A stretch of DNA of 64,000 nt from assembly GCA_003640385.1 (NCBI GenBank), contig RCAB01000144.1, forward strand, positions 62,001 to 126,000. The letters are read 5' to 3'. A program made the position numbers and the translations under genes. This DNA comes from Setaria digitata (lineage: Eukaryota > Nematoda > Chromadorea > Rhabditida > Setariidae). Positions 1-13,271 of the stretch are shown one piece after another (position 1 is the first letter of the stretch; each line of letters opens with the position of its first letter). The notes beneath the pieces were generated by a model, which saw only the letters and a list, made by a program, of their open reading frames with translations, was not told where the DNA came from and ran no database searches.

Positions 1-2480
1 CTATTATTTAAAATTTACTTCCTTCACACTTACACACAGCTATGTACAGACAGTTACATAATTAATGCTATTAATTATTTTGAAAATATTCATTGATAAT
101 ATAGAATTGAACTTGCAAGCAGATCAGAAATTTTAACATTTTCAAGATAACTCTTCTCTGCGACACTTCACTTTCTTCTTCTTTACTGGCTTCAACTTCA
201 ATTATCTCGTTTTTCACATGTATCTATGTGTTACAAATAATTTTAATGGAGTCTCTCGAGTCCCGATTTAATCCTTCCCAATTTTTTGTAAATTTTCTCA
301 TGAAAAAAAGAGTGAAGAAAATGATTGATTGGAACGATAGCTAAAAAATGAAGCTAAAATTGCTGGAAACATTTGCTTAGTGTGAAACCCTTCTACCGTA
401 AAAATTTCAAAAAAATACCTGTCTTTCTCTTCATCTTCATTTTTTTATTCCATTCTTTCCCAGTCTAATACCATTTATCCTAACTTAGTTTATTCCTTCA
501 AGTTTCATTAATCCTTTAATCTTATTTCGTTATTTCTAACTTTGTTATATCAAGATATACAAGCAGCACATATAATTATGCAATAAAAGTAATTTCTTGA
601 AATTCCATTACCATATATGATTTCAAAGCAGGAAATATACCATTCTACTTGCTAGTTTGTAAAAAATTAAAATTTTTGGCAGTTTACATTTTGGAAATGG
701 AATAAAAAAAAAATTGAAATGTCTAGCTGATTGTTTCTACTAATAGTGCACAATATCTGACTTGTGAAATCAATAATTTTTGTTCCTTTTCCGCAAAAAT
801 TAATAAATTTAGAAATGAAAAGTAATTTTTTTCAAAAACTTTTTTTTTTTAAATTTTTATACTCTGTTATTTCCTCTTTCAAAGCTTACAAACTTGCCAT
901 TTATCATGGCAGAATGTCGCGTATCGCAGCAGAAGCATATCGTAGAATCATCATTTTCGATACTTTGCAGAAGAACAACAGTTAGATTCTGTGTAATGAT
1001 ATTTGATATCTAGAACAGGTATTTGTTTTTTTTTACATTGATGATATTTGTTGAGTTTTTTGACGTATGCAATTGGAACTTAGGAACTTAGATTATTAGA
1101 CTTAAGTCATATTAAACATCCGAATATTGTATTTGCTGATGGAAAATTGCAATTTTATTTAAAATTTTGAAAATTTGAATTAGGCTTCAGAGATGATTTC
1201 CGTTTCTCGCCTTCCAATACATTATGGTACCTTCATTCGTTATCTTATATAAGTTAACTTTATCATTTACAATAGAATATGATTCGTCGAGCAAAATTCG
1301 CGAAACTGAATTTCGTGATTCTTCATGAAATTTTCTGAAGTAATTCAAGTATACTGTATTTTTCTTTTTTTCTTTAATATCATTTATCGTTCAGTTAAAT
1401 GATTATAATGCTTCAATACATTGAATTTTGCAAGGGATATATCTTTCCCTCGTTAATCTCTATTCTTTAATTAATTATTAAGAATCTCTATCGATTATTA
1501 TACCAATATTATATTCGTAAGCAAAACATTAATAAATTTGCCGTTAATTAGTAATCGGATACAGGATATATATGAAATTCTTTCATCAAACTAATCTTTT
1601 GTATTCATTCTTCTAGATTTGTTTTTCTAATAAAATGCGCATTATCATTAAATTCTTATATAATTATTGATAGCAATTACTTCGTTAATCTCACTGTATC
1701 AAAGTGCTCTAATTATTAAGTGCTACAAAATTTCTTTTTATCCTTTTTTAATTTGGCTTTGAATATAAAAGCTCCTTCTCGCACTTAATTACAAGTAATG
1801 AATACTTCCATAACTATTATAAATGATTAACTCATATGCTTTGGCAATCGCCATCAAAATAACTAGTATAAGCGCATTTGTATACTTCAGCATGTGCTGT
1901 TAGCTGCGGAAAAGTGCAGAAGATTGAAAATATGAATATTAGAAATTAAGCGGCAAACAAATGGAACTTTTTACATGAATTTGAAATTTAACTTTTTGTC
2001 CTTTGCATACTTTCTTTGTTTGTTATGAAAAGAGCAAAAAGCCTTAGCATTTCATTACAGTTGAAAATAAACCAAAGGAGAATTAATAGTTTTGCTTGAG
2101 TAATTTCAGATCGATTCATCAAAATTACTGTAATTACTGGAACTAATGCGACTCAAATTTTTGTTATTTCCTCCTCTTGCACATCGTTAAATTAATATTT
2201 GACATTCAACTGCAAAATTTGCCAACTTTTCCATATTTGTCCGTCTTCTCTTTCAGTACATTTTGAAAAACTCACTCGCTTAAAAATGTCTGGGAGGAAA
2301 CGATAACTTAGAAATCGTAAATGCATAAAGTTGAAATGCTTTTAATTTTCAGATCCTGTTGTGTGCATATATATATGTGTGAAGCCAATCGTAGCATTCA
2401 TTTTCAACGAATAAAAATGTAACAAATTTATTAAAAATGATTTGCAGACTTTCTTAAAAGTGAAAATTTTCAAACAAAAA
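1..2480. other. Intergenic, no gene recognised
   Basis: AT-rich sequence upstream of the first gene. I see scattered short open frames but no exon with good splice sites and balanced composition. A slightly GC-richer patch near 890-985 has a short ATG frame, but it has no convincing donor or family resemblance. Confidence 0.5.
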
Positions 2481-2829
2481 ATGCTACTCAGTCGTTTGAA
2501 ATCAAATTTACCACCGCGAAATCGGTCAACTCCTCAATACTATACATGCTTTGGACGAGTGCATGTTCAGGTGTGATTATTTTAGTTATAATATTTTTAA
2601 TTAATTAAACATTATCCTTTCTATCACACTTATCGAAACCCTTCTTGAAATGGTAACAAAGAACAAAAAAAGAAAAGGAGGGGAAATCTGCCGAAAAATG
2701 CTATTTTTATTCCAGACTGCGTTGCAGCTCATTATAATTGTAACATTTGCATGGGACATTTACCGCTGGATTGATTTTATCGGCAATCGAAACGTCCTTT
2801 TCGGTAATTTGTAATTACTGTAATTATTT

Positions 2830-2860
<31 letters not shown>

Positions 2861-5597
2861 GAAAGAAACATTAAGTTTGTCATAGGCTGAACATTGGCTC
2901 ATTGCCCAAGTAAAGTACAATCTTCACAAGTCTGAAAATAATTTGAGATATCACGAAGTCTGCCCTGCTAATCGTAAGGAGAAATTTCAAAAGCTACATT
3001 TTCTGAAAAGAAATCTTTCAAAATGGAAAAAAATTTGGACGATTGTCAAACAAAAAAAAAAAAAAGCTTTTACAAAATTTTCTAAAACTCTCTCCACATT
3101 TTTCGGCCAAACCTACTTCATTTTGGTATAAAAATTATCGAATTTTTTTCCTGCCATTAATGGAGCTATTGTAATTTTTCAATTTCAATTCTTGTTTATA
3201 ATGTCAAATAATTTTATAAAATAACTGTAAGGTCATAATTTGTGAAAATAATTCTTCATTTCATTGCTACTTTGTCACGTTTAATCCACAACAAGAAATT
3301 TCTAAAGAATATACAAAATTTCAAACTTGCAATTTACAAATTTAATTCAAAATTATTGCAATCCCATTATTCCTTCCTTGCCGTAATTTTTTCTAGGATG
3401 GGTAGAAATCTTCGCAGAAATTTGCAATGCTTTATTCGGAATTTCACTGATCATTGCATATTGCTTCAAATCGGCGTTTTTCTTATTACCATATCTTTTT
3501 CTACAGGTTTCTACGTCTAACTAGTTGTAATTTTGTTAAGGTTCTTCATGAATTTTATATTTTTATCATTGCAACTTCATAATTTCATTTTTTTTTTTTT
3601 TGCAATTTTATAGTATGAGCTCTGCCACATTTACTTAAAAATAAAGGATCCAACAATCAATATTAATATAGTTATGATATCATTCCGTTCATCTTCGTCC
3701 TTTTAAAATAAATTTTTTTTCATTTGTTACTCTGCTTACCTTCCACATTTGAAATTTCATCAAATTTATAAAATATTTGGGAATTTTTAAACCAATTTAT
3801 TCAATTTTTTAGCTCTTCACATTGGTTGCATTGATGATTTTACTCTGTGTAAGCGTTTTAACAATAATATGGCCTAAAAATTCTTGGGCACCCAGTTTTC
3901 ACACTTATCCACAGACAAAACCATCCAGTAAGTATGATTTTTTTAATATGCATTTTCTAAACATTCTTCTGTTAATCTTACAGCTACAAAAATTTCAAGA
4001 GATGAAAAATCTTAAGCTGCATGATGACTTGATGAATATCTAAACGCATTATGCAGTAATATGTGACTCCTCAAAAAACGAAAAAAAAAAATTGATGGAT
4101 TTTTCAAATTTTTTGCTTTACACATTTACTGACTCTTCCACCTTTCGCAATCGTTTTTTAAATGAAGAAGTTGCTCAATTAAGGAATGATGCATAATCGG
4201 TTATCACAGATGATGATAATGCTCGAGGTCAAAGATTTGTAAGAACTGATTGCGTATGGCTACAGAATTATTGACTACTTTTCGCTAAGACACTGGCCAA
4301 ATTTTTCCAGTCTTAACTAAGCCAGAAAAAGAAATATGAAACTCAATAAAATTTCCTTCCTAATGACAAAGAAAAAAGAATGCTGCAAATTTTCTTACAA
4401 CAATTTTATTTTTAAAAATCTCATAGCTATGTAATGCTTGAAACACCCAAGTGTTACTTAAAAGTTCAAGACTTTTTTCCAAATAAAAATTTAAATAAAA
4501 AGAAAGAAATTTATTATGTAAGATAAGATTTCAACAGGAAAATAACACATTAAGGTCTAAAAAGAAAAAAAAAAAAAGTGATAGAAAAGGAGGCGAGAAA
4601 CCATTAATGATTAAAGCACTTTTGTTCATTAAGACAAATGTGAATGATACTGCAGAAGAATTTCAAACCAGACTTTCATTTAATATATGTTAATCAAAAT
4701 CCTTTTTTATTCTTGTTAATATATATGTAGTTGAAGTTAGGAAAAAGAGAATTAAAGCCAACCCACTCGTCGTTTTTCTTTTGCCTGAAAATAACTTATT
4801 ACTTCGTTTTCTCTTTTGCAAATCAATTAATTTTTTTTTTTAGCTATACGATTAAATGCTTTACTTTATGCTCTATCACCACTTACGTTTGCACTAATGC
4901 TAATATGGGTGATACGTGTGCTATTCGCGTGCTATGTTTATTTTAGTGATCAAAAGAAAGCTGAAGCAACTTTTCCCGTTGTTACCATACAGGTAAATTA
5001 CTGATAAAAATTATTGGTAAAATGTTGGTAAAATAAAATCGAAAAGAAACAGAGAGAGAAGGAGAAAAGCAGAAAAAAAAAATCAGAAAACATTCACAGT
5101 TCTAGTCAAAATAATAAATTCATTTATTGGAAATTACTCACCACACTCGTCAGTAATGTAGCAAAATGGAGGAAGAAGAAAGAAAGGAAATTAATTACAT
5201 TTTAACCTACCATTTCAAAGTAGCTATAGCTATTACATGTCTGGTCGTCAATTCCCGACAACTAAAATTCACATATATAATTAACATCATTACTTCACAT
5301 CTTCTAAATGTGAATAATATAAAGCAAAGCAAAAAAAAAACAGAAAACATTAACTTGAAATTAATCCTGTCAAGATATCTAAAAGAAAAGGTAAGTCACA
5401 ACTTAATACTAGTTCTGTTACAGAACAATGGGCCCGATACTGATATTACGATTGCTTCATCAAATGAGCCAAGTGATGTAACAACAACAATAAAAACAAT
5501 GCCTATAGCAGACATCCCGATTAAGTCAACAGCACCAGTTACATTCTCGAATCCCAATTTTATCCTTCAGGATGAAGATAACGAGAATCGTTTATGA
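2481..5597 (+). CDS. Four-helix membrane protein resembling nematode LAPTM/DUF7027 proteins
   Basis: Six exons join in frame to 241 residues: 2481-2570, 2716-2803, 3397-3506, 3813-3927, 4844-4992, 5424-5597. All introns are GT-AG, with phases 0,1,0,1,0. A short basic start is followed by a Cys/His patch (YYTCFGRVHV), then about four hydrophobic helices: near residues 31-50, two in the middle joined by FLLPYLFLQLF, and one in exon 5 (LYALSPLTFALMLIWVIRV). The tail is Thr/Ser-rich and acidic (DVTTTIKTMP). The layout recalls nematode LAPTM/DUF7027 proteins of endolysosomal membranes, but I am sure only of the four-helix architecture. The ATG at 2481 was chosen because no better start precedes exon 2. 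No function is claimed. Confidence 0.65.
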
Positions 5598-7084
5598 CCA
5601 AAGAAATTATCAGTTGCATATGAAACATTAAAAAATTCAAACGAGTAAATAAAATAAAAGTGCTCAAGACAAAATTTGTAATTGGATGATGTGAGGGACA
5701 GAGACAGAGATGAGAGATTGTTAGGTTTAAAACTATCAAGTCCAATATCAGAATTTTTTTGAGTGAAAACAGAATATTAATCGGAATGATCATCCCTGTT
5801 CAGAAGGACTTTTAAAAATTAAAAAAAAAAAAGACACTAACTGATTCACCATTTTTATCATCAAGTTCAATTAAATGATATCCTTCATCACAATCGATTA
5901 AACTGCTATCTTAGGTATTAAAAATGATAAATATGAAAGCTGGAAATCTGTTGCTCCAAAGTTGTGCTAAACTCTGCTAAAAATCTCAACGAAATTTTTG
6001 GCAAGAAAACTAAAGTAGATTTTCCCCAGCACACTGATCCTAATGATACTGGCTGATAGGATTAACTAGTAGTCAGTGCGTGCTGCGTCCTTGCCACTTT
6101 TAAGAATTTATTAGTTAAAATATTCTTTGTTTCTACATACTCCTTCTTCACAAAGAAATTCATTCACCTCAGCCATTATGTTCCGGCATTTTGGCTGATC
6201 TAATTTTTTGATATTTCACTTATCAGAGATAATTCTTGATATTCTATTTTTCAAATGCTGAAAAAGTATCGTTTTTCTTAATACAGTAATGGTTTGATAC
6301 GGCAAAACATAAATAAGCGAATAGAATAAAACTATAGCATTTGGACGCTATAACGGACAGTATTAAGCACACCATGCTTATGCTCATCCTTTATTTACAA
6401 CATTCTGCCTAAATACCGACTTACCGCTGCTATCATTTTATAAAAATCAGTTTCATACAAATAATCATTTCAAACATTTACGAAATTTGAAAAGGTGACA
6501 CGACCAAATAAATATTCACTATGTTTAAAAACTCAGGTGGCCAGATAAACACAATACTGACAATTGCAGACAATGGCTATCCAAAGTTAAGATTTACAGT
6601 GAATTTTATCAGTGGATCAGTAGCATCAGGAGTTAAAAGCCATTCTTAGTTGGCTTTTGAAAGCAGATAATATATAAAGAATGTAACGAAAGAATACCCA
6701 TATCCCTATTCTTCTTTTGAAATTTCTTACGACCGAAATTCAATTTGAGTGCATGCACAGAAAGTACTTAAATTTTTCCATAAAAATGAATGAAGTCTTT
6801 AGTCTTGCAGATGATCTGAAGAGATAATATTGCGACATCGATAAATAAGCAAGAGTGATTATACATAGCATACCACCGATCATGAATGGGAACTTCTGAA
6901 AACTATTCGAAATTTGAATTCCTTAAAAAAATTTTCAATATAGTCAATACACAATTTAAAAAAAAAAAAAAAAAAATTATTTATTATTTGGCAGCCCAAT
7001 CTTGTCTCCCAAGACTGCTTTGCCTTTTCTTTTTACCCCACAGTATTTGGGAGGAATAATTTACAAGGCAAGCACGAGCAAGGA
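5598..7084. other. Intergenic between convergent genes
   Basis: It holds the 3' flanks of the four-helix gene and of fis1. A TTTATT box near 6980 next to an A-run reads as AATAAA on the minus strand and fits the fis1 polyadenylation site. No other gene seen. Confidence 0.5.
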
Positions 7085-8859
7085 TCACCTTTTCGACGCA
7101 GCAAGCGCAGCAATCGCTAAACCACCGATAACAGCAATTCCTCCACCCAATATTGCCATGCCGATAATTCCATCTAAATAAATATTTAGGCCGAAATTCT
7201 TTTTAAATAAATAAATATATATATATATATATATATTAGAAACTAGAACAAATGCGGTTTCGTCGTACAAATGAACCATATTCCAAAACCTAATGATAAT
7301 AACGTACCCTTTTTCATTCTATGTTTAATCACATCTTTCAGATCTAACGCTTGGCGATTGTTTGATTCTGCACTGAGTAAGATATCAATATATGCAAGAG
7401 CTCGATCGTATTCCTGGAATTTTACACTTTTTATTAGTTTTATTCTTCTTTTTTTCTTCGACGTAGGAAATTTCACCTTCAAGCGAGTATGTGCTATTGC
7501 AAGATAATACACATAATCACGTTTTGATATATCTTCAACTTCTTGTCGCAATAAATCTGAAACCGATAAAAATCTAACAGGGGTAAAAAATTGTTTCGAT
7601 AAACCATAAAAAAAAAGTGTAAGAAAACTGATCTTCTAAGAAACAGAAAAAAGGGCGATAAGACATTACAGTAGCACCCTTTCAATATCAGAAAAGCCAT
7701 CCTGTCGGAATTAAAATGCAAACACACGCTAAATTCTGAAGAAATAGCACAGTTATTCCTATACGCTTACATTAGTCTAATTTTACTGCTTTATGATCAA
7801 TTTAACTATTATCTAAACTTATATCAGGAATCTCGACTAGAAGGGATAAATCTATGAACAGCTACTATCACAGCATACTTTTCTGAACCACGCTTTCCAG
7901 ATATATTACAGAATATGCATAATTAGATGTATCTCAGCTAGTGAATCGTCGATGAAATATGGACGTAATATTTGATTAGACTGCTATAAATAAAATGATA
8001 GTACTAATGAAGAGAAACATTAACCTTCCAATAATTTGATTCCTTTACGTACATTGGTATTGCTTGATTTGATCAGTCCATGAGCATAGGAATATACGGC
8101 AACCGCACTTGGACTACCACGTGCTACTTGTTCATTATAAGTCCTTTCCAAATTCTGAATCAAAAACATTTTAAAATTTGTGGTACAGTTATATTCGATA
8201 ACCCAAAGCACTTCAATATCAAAAATCCTCATTAATGTACTTACTAACCAATTTCAAGCCTCAAATAAAACTGCATTTCCTAGCAACAGTGTTAAATGCA
8301 GCAAATGTATGAACCAGTTAAGATCAGTCAGAAGAGACCTACAAATTTTAATAAAGCGCAAAATACTTGTAACTTTGTAAGCATGGATAAAAGCAATAGT
8401 TTCTATAGGTGAAGAAGCACTAAAAATAGCAAAACCTCTACTAATTATAGCCTATATTGAATAATAGAGGAAATTATCTAGAGTTAACTGAAATCAACAA
8501 AATTATAAGTAGTCGAAAACAACAGAAACAATACATTCAGTATATTAAATACATTACAGCGAATCGAACTAACATGAGAACTACTGTGTGCAAAAAATAC
8601 TACCTTAAGAAAGGTAATGAATTTATTATACATTTACTTCAATACTAGTAAAAATAACTCATAAGATTTAAATATTCTGTAGAACTTATTATTTTCAAAA
8701 GCAAAATTTGGAAAAAAAATATGTGGCAAATGTATTATTCATTCCAAACAGCAAGCGAACTTCAAATTTTGAATTCGATAATGCAATTAATAAATGTAAT
8801 GAACATACAGCCAAGACGTCTGGATCGATCCGTTCATCCACAATTACACCTGAATCCAT
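7085..8859 (-). CDS. fis1: Mitochondrial fission 1 protein (FIS1)
   Basis: Tail-anchored outer mitochondrial (and peroxisomal) membrane adaptor of organelle fission, which binds the Drp1 recruitment machinery in other animals. Five exons on the minus strand (8859-8809, 8154-8025, 7556-7477, 7413-7308, 7173-7085) give 151 residues; human FIS1 has 152. Intron phases are 0,1,0,1, all GT-AG. The start MDSGVIVDERIDPDVLA is followed by a helical TPR-like domain with RDYVYYLAIAHTRLKEYDRA, then MKKDGIIGMAILGGG leading into a single Gly/Ala-rich helix and the basic tail SKR: the standard FIS1 architecture. The ATG is two bases after a TTGCAG site (8864-8862), suitable for spliced-leader addition. Intron 1 (8155-8808) is the longest. 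Confidence 0.95.
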
Positions 8860-10535
8860 ACCTGCAAGTAATTAGTAACCCACTTCTTGATTAATCAACA
8901 GCAGAATCAGCCGAGAATACACACCCAACACCTTCTAAAACGCCGAACCCACATTCCAGTATCACAGATGGATCGATTAATACGACCTGTGGCTCCATTC
9001 AGTCGGTCGCAATGCAAACACTATTGTCCCGCCAGTTTATTAACACAATAAGTTACACCTTGCAAATGAGATGTTTGTCTGGCAAAGTTCATTATTCCAG
9101 CGAGTTTTTTTTTCCAAAACTTTAATTAAATATAAACTTTAGACTTGATGTAGTTTGAATGGATTAATTTTTATATTTGTATGAGTGAACGTTCAAAATT
9201 CGGAATAAAAAACTCAAGGAAAAATACAGTACAAGGCATAAGCACTGACAACAACAATTGTTTATTTTTTCTTGCTAAAAAAAGATGAAATATAAATGTG
9301 AAAATTTCTCCAGTAATGTTACTAGTTGGAACAGGAGAAACTGAATCGAAGTCTGAAGTGGATTTTTAATTTCAAATTTAATCATATGCAAGGAAATTGA
9401 TCCACTATTTTCATTTTGTTTTTTTTTTCTTTAGTTTTTTTCGCTACACCAGAATATCATCCATTTGGTCGATTTTACTGCAATGATAATATGCGAATCA
9501 TTCGGTGCAAAAGCCTACAAAAAACATTTTCTTTTTTTTTTTGATTCTGTTAATTTAATTTCATACATCCATCATTTCATACCTGAAAGAAGGAAAATGA
9601 CCGAACATCAAATAAGATTATATCAATCCAGATTAAAGTTTATAAACCATCAGCAATACTCTTATCACCTTTATCAATCATTCATTATTGGCTTGCAATA
9701 TTCGACAGAATACTGCTATGCTATGATAAAACTAATCAACTTTGAGTATGTGTATATTTTTTGAATGGAAAGAAAAACTATGAAGATATTTCTAGCAGAA
9801 TATTATGCCAAAGCAAATAAATATAGGAACATTACCAGCTAATGATAAGTGATAAGTGTTTTCATTTCACTAACTTGATGATTATTTTAACAGTTAGCAC
9901 AAGAAAGCTGCACGAATGACAAAATGACTATTTGTTTTCTCTACTAGAAAGTAAGAGAGGTAAAAATATGAACAATGCGAAAGATTTTAATTTCGTTAGA
10001 TGAGAATTCAAGAAGTTTCAGGAATGGCTACCTAAATAGCTGCAAATAGCTGCTACCTATACTAAGCAATTGAAAATTAAAAAAAAAAGTACTATCAAGT
10101 TAAAGATAGACATTTGACGGATTAATCAACGAGAAATTACAGGAAATCCAATCATCCTCAGTTCAAGTTAACACCCTTCATTAATTAAATTGCTAACTTT
10201 GCTTCCTTCGCCTTACGTCCTCTTCATCCATCTTTCCCCTCTCTCTCTCTCTCTCTCTCTTCTTTCCGCTGATGTCCGAAACTTACAAAAATTGATAATA
10301 AACTATACTAAAGTCGACAAATCTGTTCGCGTATGATAACTCTATTCAAAACCGAAATTAATTTGTATTACGAAACTAGCAGAATACAAATTGACTGGAC
10401 GAATGTTCGAAGTTTGAAATTTTAGTTTGTAAAATTGTGAAAGTTTCACATTTGAAAAAAAAAAAAAAGGTCATTTCAATCTTTGAAAAGAAGAAACTTT
10501 AGAAGGCAAAAATCAGATTGTTTGGAAGACGTAGA
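8860..10535. other. Intergenic upstream of fis1
   Basis: A GC-richer patch at about 8890-9070 abuts the fis1 start and probably includes its promoter. It is open in one plus frame for about 50 codons but has no recognisable product. The rest is AT-rich, with a CT microsatellite at about 10239-10260. Confidence 0.45.
10239..10260. repeat. (CT)n microsatellite
   Basis: About eleven uninterrupted CT dinucleotides upstream of the first tRNA-Cys gene. Confidence 0.9.
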
Positions 10536-10607
10536 GGGGGCATAGCTCAGTGGCAGAGCATTCGACTGCAGATCGAGAGGTCCCCGGTTCAAATCCGGGT
10601 GCTCCCT
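10536..10607 (+). tRNA. tRNA-Cys (anticodon GCA)
   Basis: A 72-base cloverleaf. Acceptor arm GGGGGCA pairs with TGCTCCC, discriminator T. D arm GCTC-AGTGGCA-GAGC, anticodon arm TTCGA-CTGCAGA-TCGAG with anticodon GCA, and T arm CCCGG-TTCAAAT-CCGGG, fully paired. Internal A and B boxes are intact and there is no intron. Unlike its downstream copy, no run of four or more T follows within the next 100 bases, so Pol III termination may be inefficient or distal. Confidence 0.95.
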
Positions 10608-11915
10608 TCCTCACTAAAAACGACTACCTCACTAAAAATCAACAATGCTGAAATCCCGCGGGTCTTGCAGATTGACTTGACATGACACACGTCACCGTAA
10701 GTGAGTTGGGTCCTCTTTGGACGAATCAATCTCGGTGACACCCTTTAATTTCCTGAATCAACTCTCCACGGTTCCTTTATTCCTTGATTCAAATCTCGAC
10801 CACTTACTGCCTTTTTTGAAGTTGGTTTGTGATTTGCAAGCGAAGTGATGAACTTGCAAGCCAGTTGTTATTGTTGATACTGAACTGATAAATGATGAAT
10901 CCACTTGTTGCTAGCTCGTCTCATCGAATGATAGATAAGAGAATTAGTGTGAGGGACTGACTGCTCTACCTAGATGATAATAACACGTCAGGTGCCTGTT
11001 CTCAGTTTCACACTCAACTAATTACATGAAGTGAGAATTTCCTTTGATTTCTGAAACTCCGTTTTCATTCTTCAGCAGGAATCTCTCAGTGCCGTTAATC
11101 TCTCTAGCTGAGAAATTTCAAAATGAAATTACTGAAGTAAAAAGTTGACAGCATATTTTATAGAGCTCTTTCGTGAATTTCAAATAAAACCTATGAATCC
11201 CTCCAAAAGTGAGCCTGCCAGTTGCAGTATTTTCTACAGCAAGAAGTCGTGATCTGATCACGAACTAGAATGATTGGAAGCGCAATTTATCATTCCTGAC
11301 ACCGACCGATGCTAACACTTCAGATCATGTTTATCACTGTGGAACTTCCACTCCAATATCCATTTAGACTAATTGCAATCCGGCTGTTTCAAACTGCAAC
11401 TAAGCTCGTCTCCAAGTGTTACATCAATTGACAGCATACTTTGTCACTAGCAACTAGCAGCAGAAGGAATTCTGAATTTCGAATTAAATTCTGATTATAA
11501 AAGTGCTCAATTTACAGTTATAATGGAATGATCAACACCTTCAATATGCATGACGAAGACCTGCGTGATCTGAAGTCGAGCGGAAGTTGACGATAAATGA
11601 GGAAATTACCGCTTGCGTGATATAGCTCTAATATTCGGTTTCTTATTGTAGGGCAACTGAAGCTAATTCGTATTTCATAACTCGAATTAAATTGTATTCG
11701 AGAACTGAAGTTAATTCGTTCGTCGGGACTTAATTTGTTAATTTGCATTGCAAAGCTGACAGAAATTCTTGAAATTCAAAAATATAAATTCTTGCCGGCA
11801 CAAAATTAAAATATATTTGAAACAAACACTAGAAACTGCAAATCTCACACGAACGTTAGAGATTCAGCTTGTAAAATTATGAAAATTTTAAATTTAAAAA
11901 GGAAACAAATGGCAT
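10608..11915. other. Spacer between the two tRNA-Cys genes
   Basis: Noticeably less AT-rich than the surroundings over about 10620-11500, without a recognisable gene. Its right part (about 11680-11915) resembles the left flank of the first tRNA (about 10340-10535), so tRNA and leader were duplicated together. An imperfect short repeat of the type ACTGAAGYTAATTCG occurs near 11655 and 11705. The longest minus frame (11518-11748) matches nothing I know. Confidence 0.45.
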
Positions 11916-11987
11916 GGGGGCATAGCTCAGTGGTAGAGCATTCGACTGCAGATCGAGAGGTCCCTGGTTCAAATCCGGGTGCTCCCT
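11916..11987 (+). tRNA. tRNA-Cys (anticodon GCA), second copy
   Basis: Differs from the upstream copy at two bases: D-loop GGTA for GGCA, and CCTGG for CCCGG in the T stem, which still pairs through a U-G wobble. Anticodon GCA and the acceptor arm are identical. It is followed by a small GTCC/GGAC hairpin and then a run of six T (about 12010-12016), a good Pol III terminator. Confidence 0.95.
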
Positions 11988-12008
11988 GTCCGGAAGGACG
12001 GCAAAAGA

Positions 12009-12016
12009 GTTTTTTG
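12009..12016 (+). terminator. Pol III T-run terminator
   Basis: A TTTTTT run about 25 bases after the second tRNA-Cys gene, preceded by a short GC-rich hairpin. Confidence 0.6.
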
Positions 12017-12233
12017 CCTGACCAAATGAGCAGAAAATATCGATAACTACAAATGATAGGAGTGTGATGCTTGACTTGGTGAATGCTTTGGTGAATTAGG
12101 AAATCATGTTAATTCTAATTAGCACTACAGAAAAAATTCGATAATCTCACTACTTTACTATATTAACATTTGAAGAGTATAATTTCCGGATTTTGAATGT
12201 TCCAAAACCGGAAACCACTATTAACCTAAACCA

Positions 12234-12521
12234 TTACACCTTCCTTCCATTCACTGCATAAAACGAAATTTAAGAAATCCAAAAAAAAAATTTTTTTTCG
12301 AAGCTGTCAGAAAGAAAGCCTTTACGTTAATCACCTATATATTCGATTTGCTGTAAACACAGCATTTATTGTATTTTACGTGGTCTTTTCAATAACACGT
12401 GTAATTTGCTAATTGAAATTTTTGATTGTCACCTCTGTCATGCTGAATGGAACAAACGAAAGGTGCCAATTCCACCTTTCCACATGTCGTGCAGTTATTG
12501 TTGCAGAGGATGACAAACTCT
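12234..12521 (-). CDS. Candidate 3' end of a small Cys-rich protein (partial model)
   Basis: Two exons on the minus strand join in phase: 12521-12433 (acceptor TTTGCTAG, donor AGAG|GTGACA) and 12253-12234 (acceptor TTATGCAG, ending in TAA). Exon one encodes a Cys-rich stretch with LCNNNCTTCGKVELAPFVC, and the last exon adds VNGRKV. The segment is less AT-rich than its flanks. I could not find the first exon with a start codon, so the frame is unproven; the same patch is also partly open on the other strand. It may be a small secreted protein or chance. Confidence 0.25.
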
Positions 12522-13271
12522 CTAGCAAATAAAAATAAAAAATAAATAAATATATATTTATATAAAAGTTTCAACAGTTGAAAATATATATATATATATA
12601 TATCTAAAAATTATATATATGTACTTACTTTTTAAGAATTCTAATTAAATTTTTTTTGCCAGTTGTGCATTAGTTTTTAATTACAAATTAGTTTTCAGTT
12701 TCAGTAACGAATCGTAGAACTTTTGATGGAATGGACACTGTCACAATTTTAACAGTTGAAAATTCGAATTCAAATACTGAAATATATTTTTTGTTGTTAT
12801 GTGTATTCAAGTATTTTCGCAACAGTCAAATAATTTGTATCTTCGAGAAAGAACGGTGATCTATTTGCTGGAGGTTTTTTTTTTTTTTTTCCCAAGTGAG
12901 TGCATTATGATGGCTCAACTTGAAGTTATTGTGTGCTAGATAGTAATTATTTTAATTTCCGATCACTTGGCTTTTCTCTTCAATTAATCATTTGATTATT
13001 TATTTGATTTAATTTTCCAAGTTTTGTATTTCAAGAAGAATGACGGATTAATTTGAGTGTGAATTATTAATTACATCACTTGGATATCAGTTATTCCTGA
13101 AATTCAAAGTTTTGAATTTGAAATTAAAGTGGAAAATGACGATTTGTCGCAATTTTTCAAAATAAAATATTTCCAAAAAAAGTTTACATTATTTACTTTT
13201 TCAAAGGAGTTTTTTGTTTGTTTCGGAAAGTTCAAGGCTAAAATTCAACGTAAAAATTTTTCAGTTAAAAC
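12522..13271. other. Intergenic before the first Clc-like gene
   Basis: Contains a TA microsatellite (about 12583-12603), a T-run near 12880 and AT-rich filler. It ends with TTTTTCAG (13257-13264), a likely trans-splice acceptor seven bases before the next start codon. Confidence 0.5.

Noticed and set aside
9465..9764. 99-codon plus frame
   Set aside because: No ATG-based start with splice support, low-complexity AT composition and no family resemblance.
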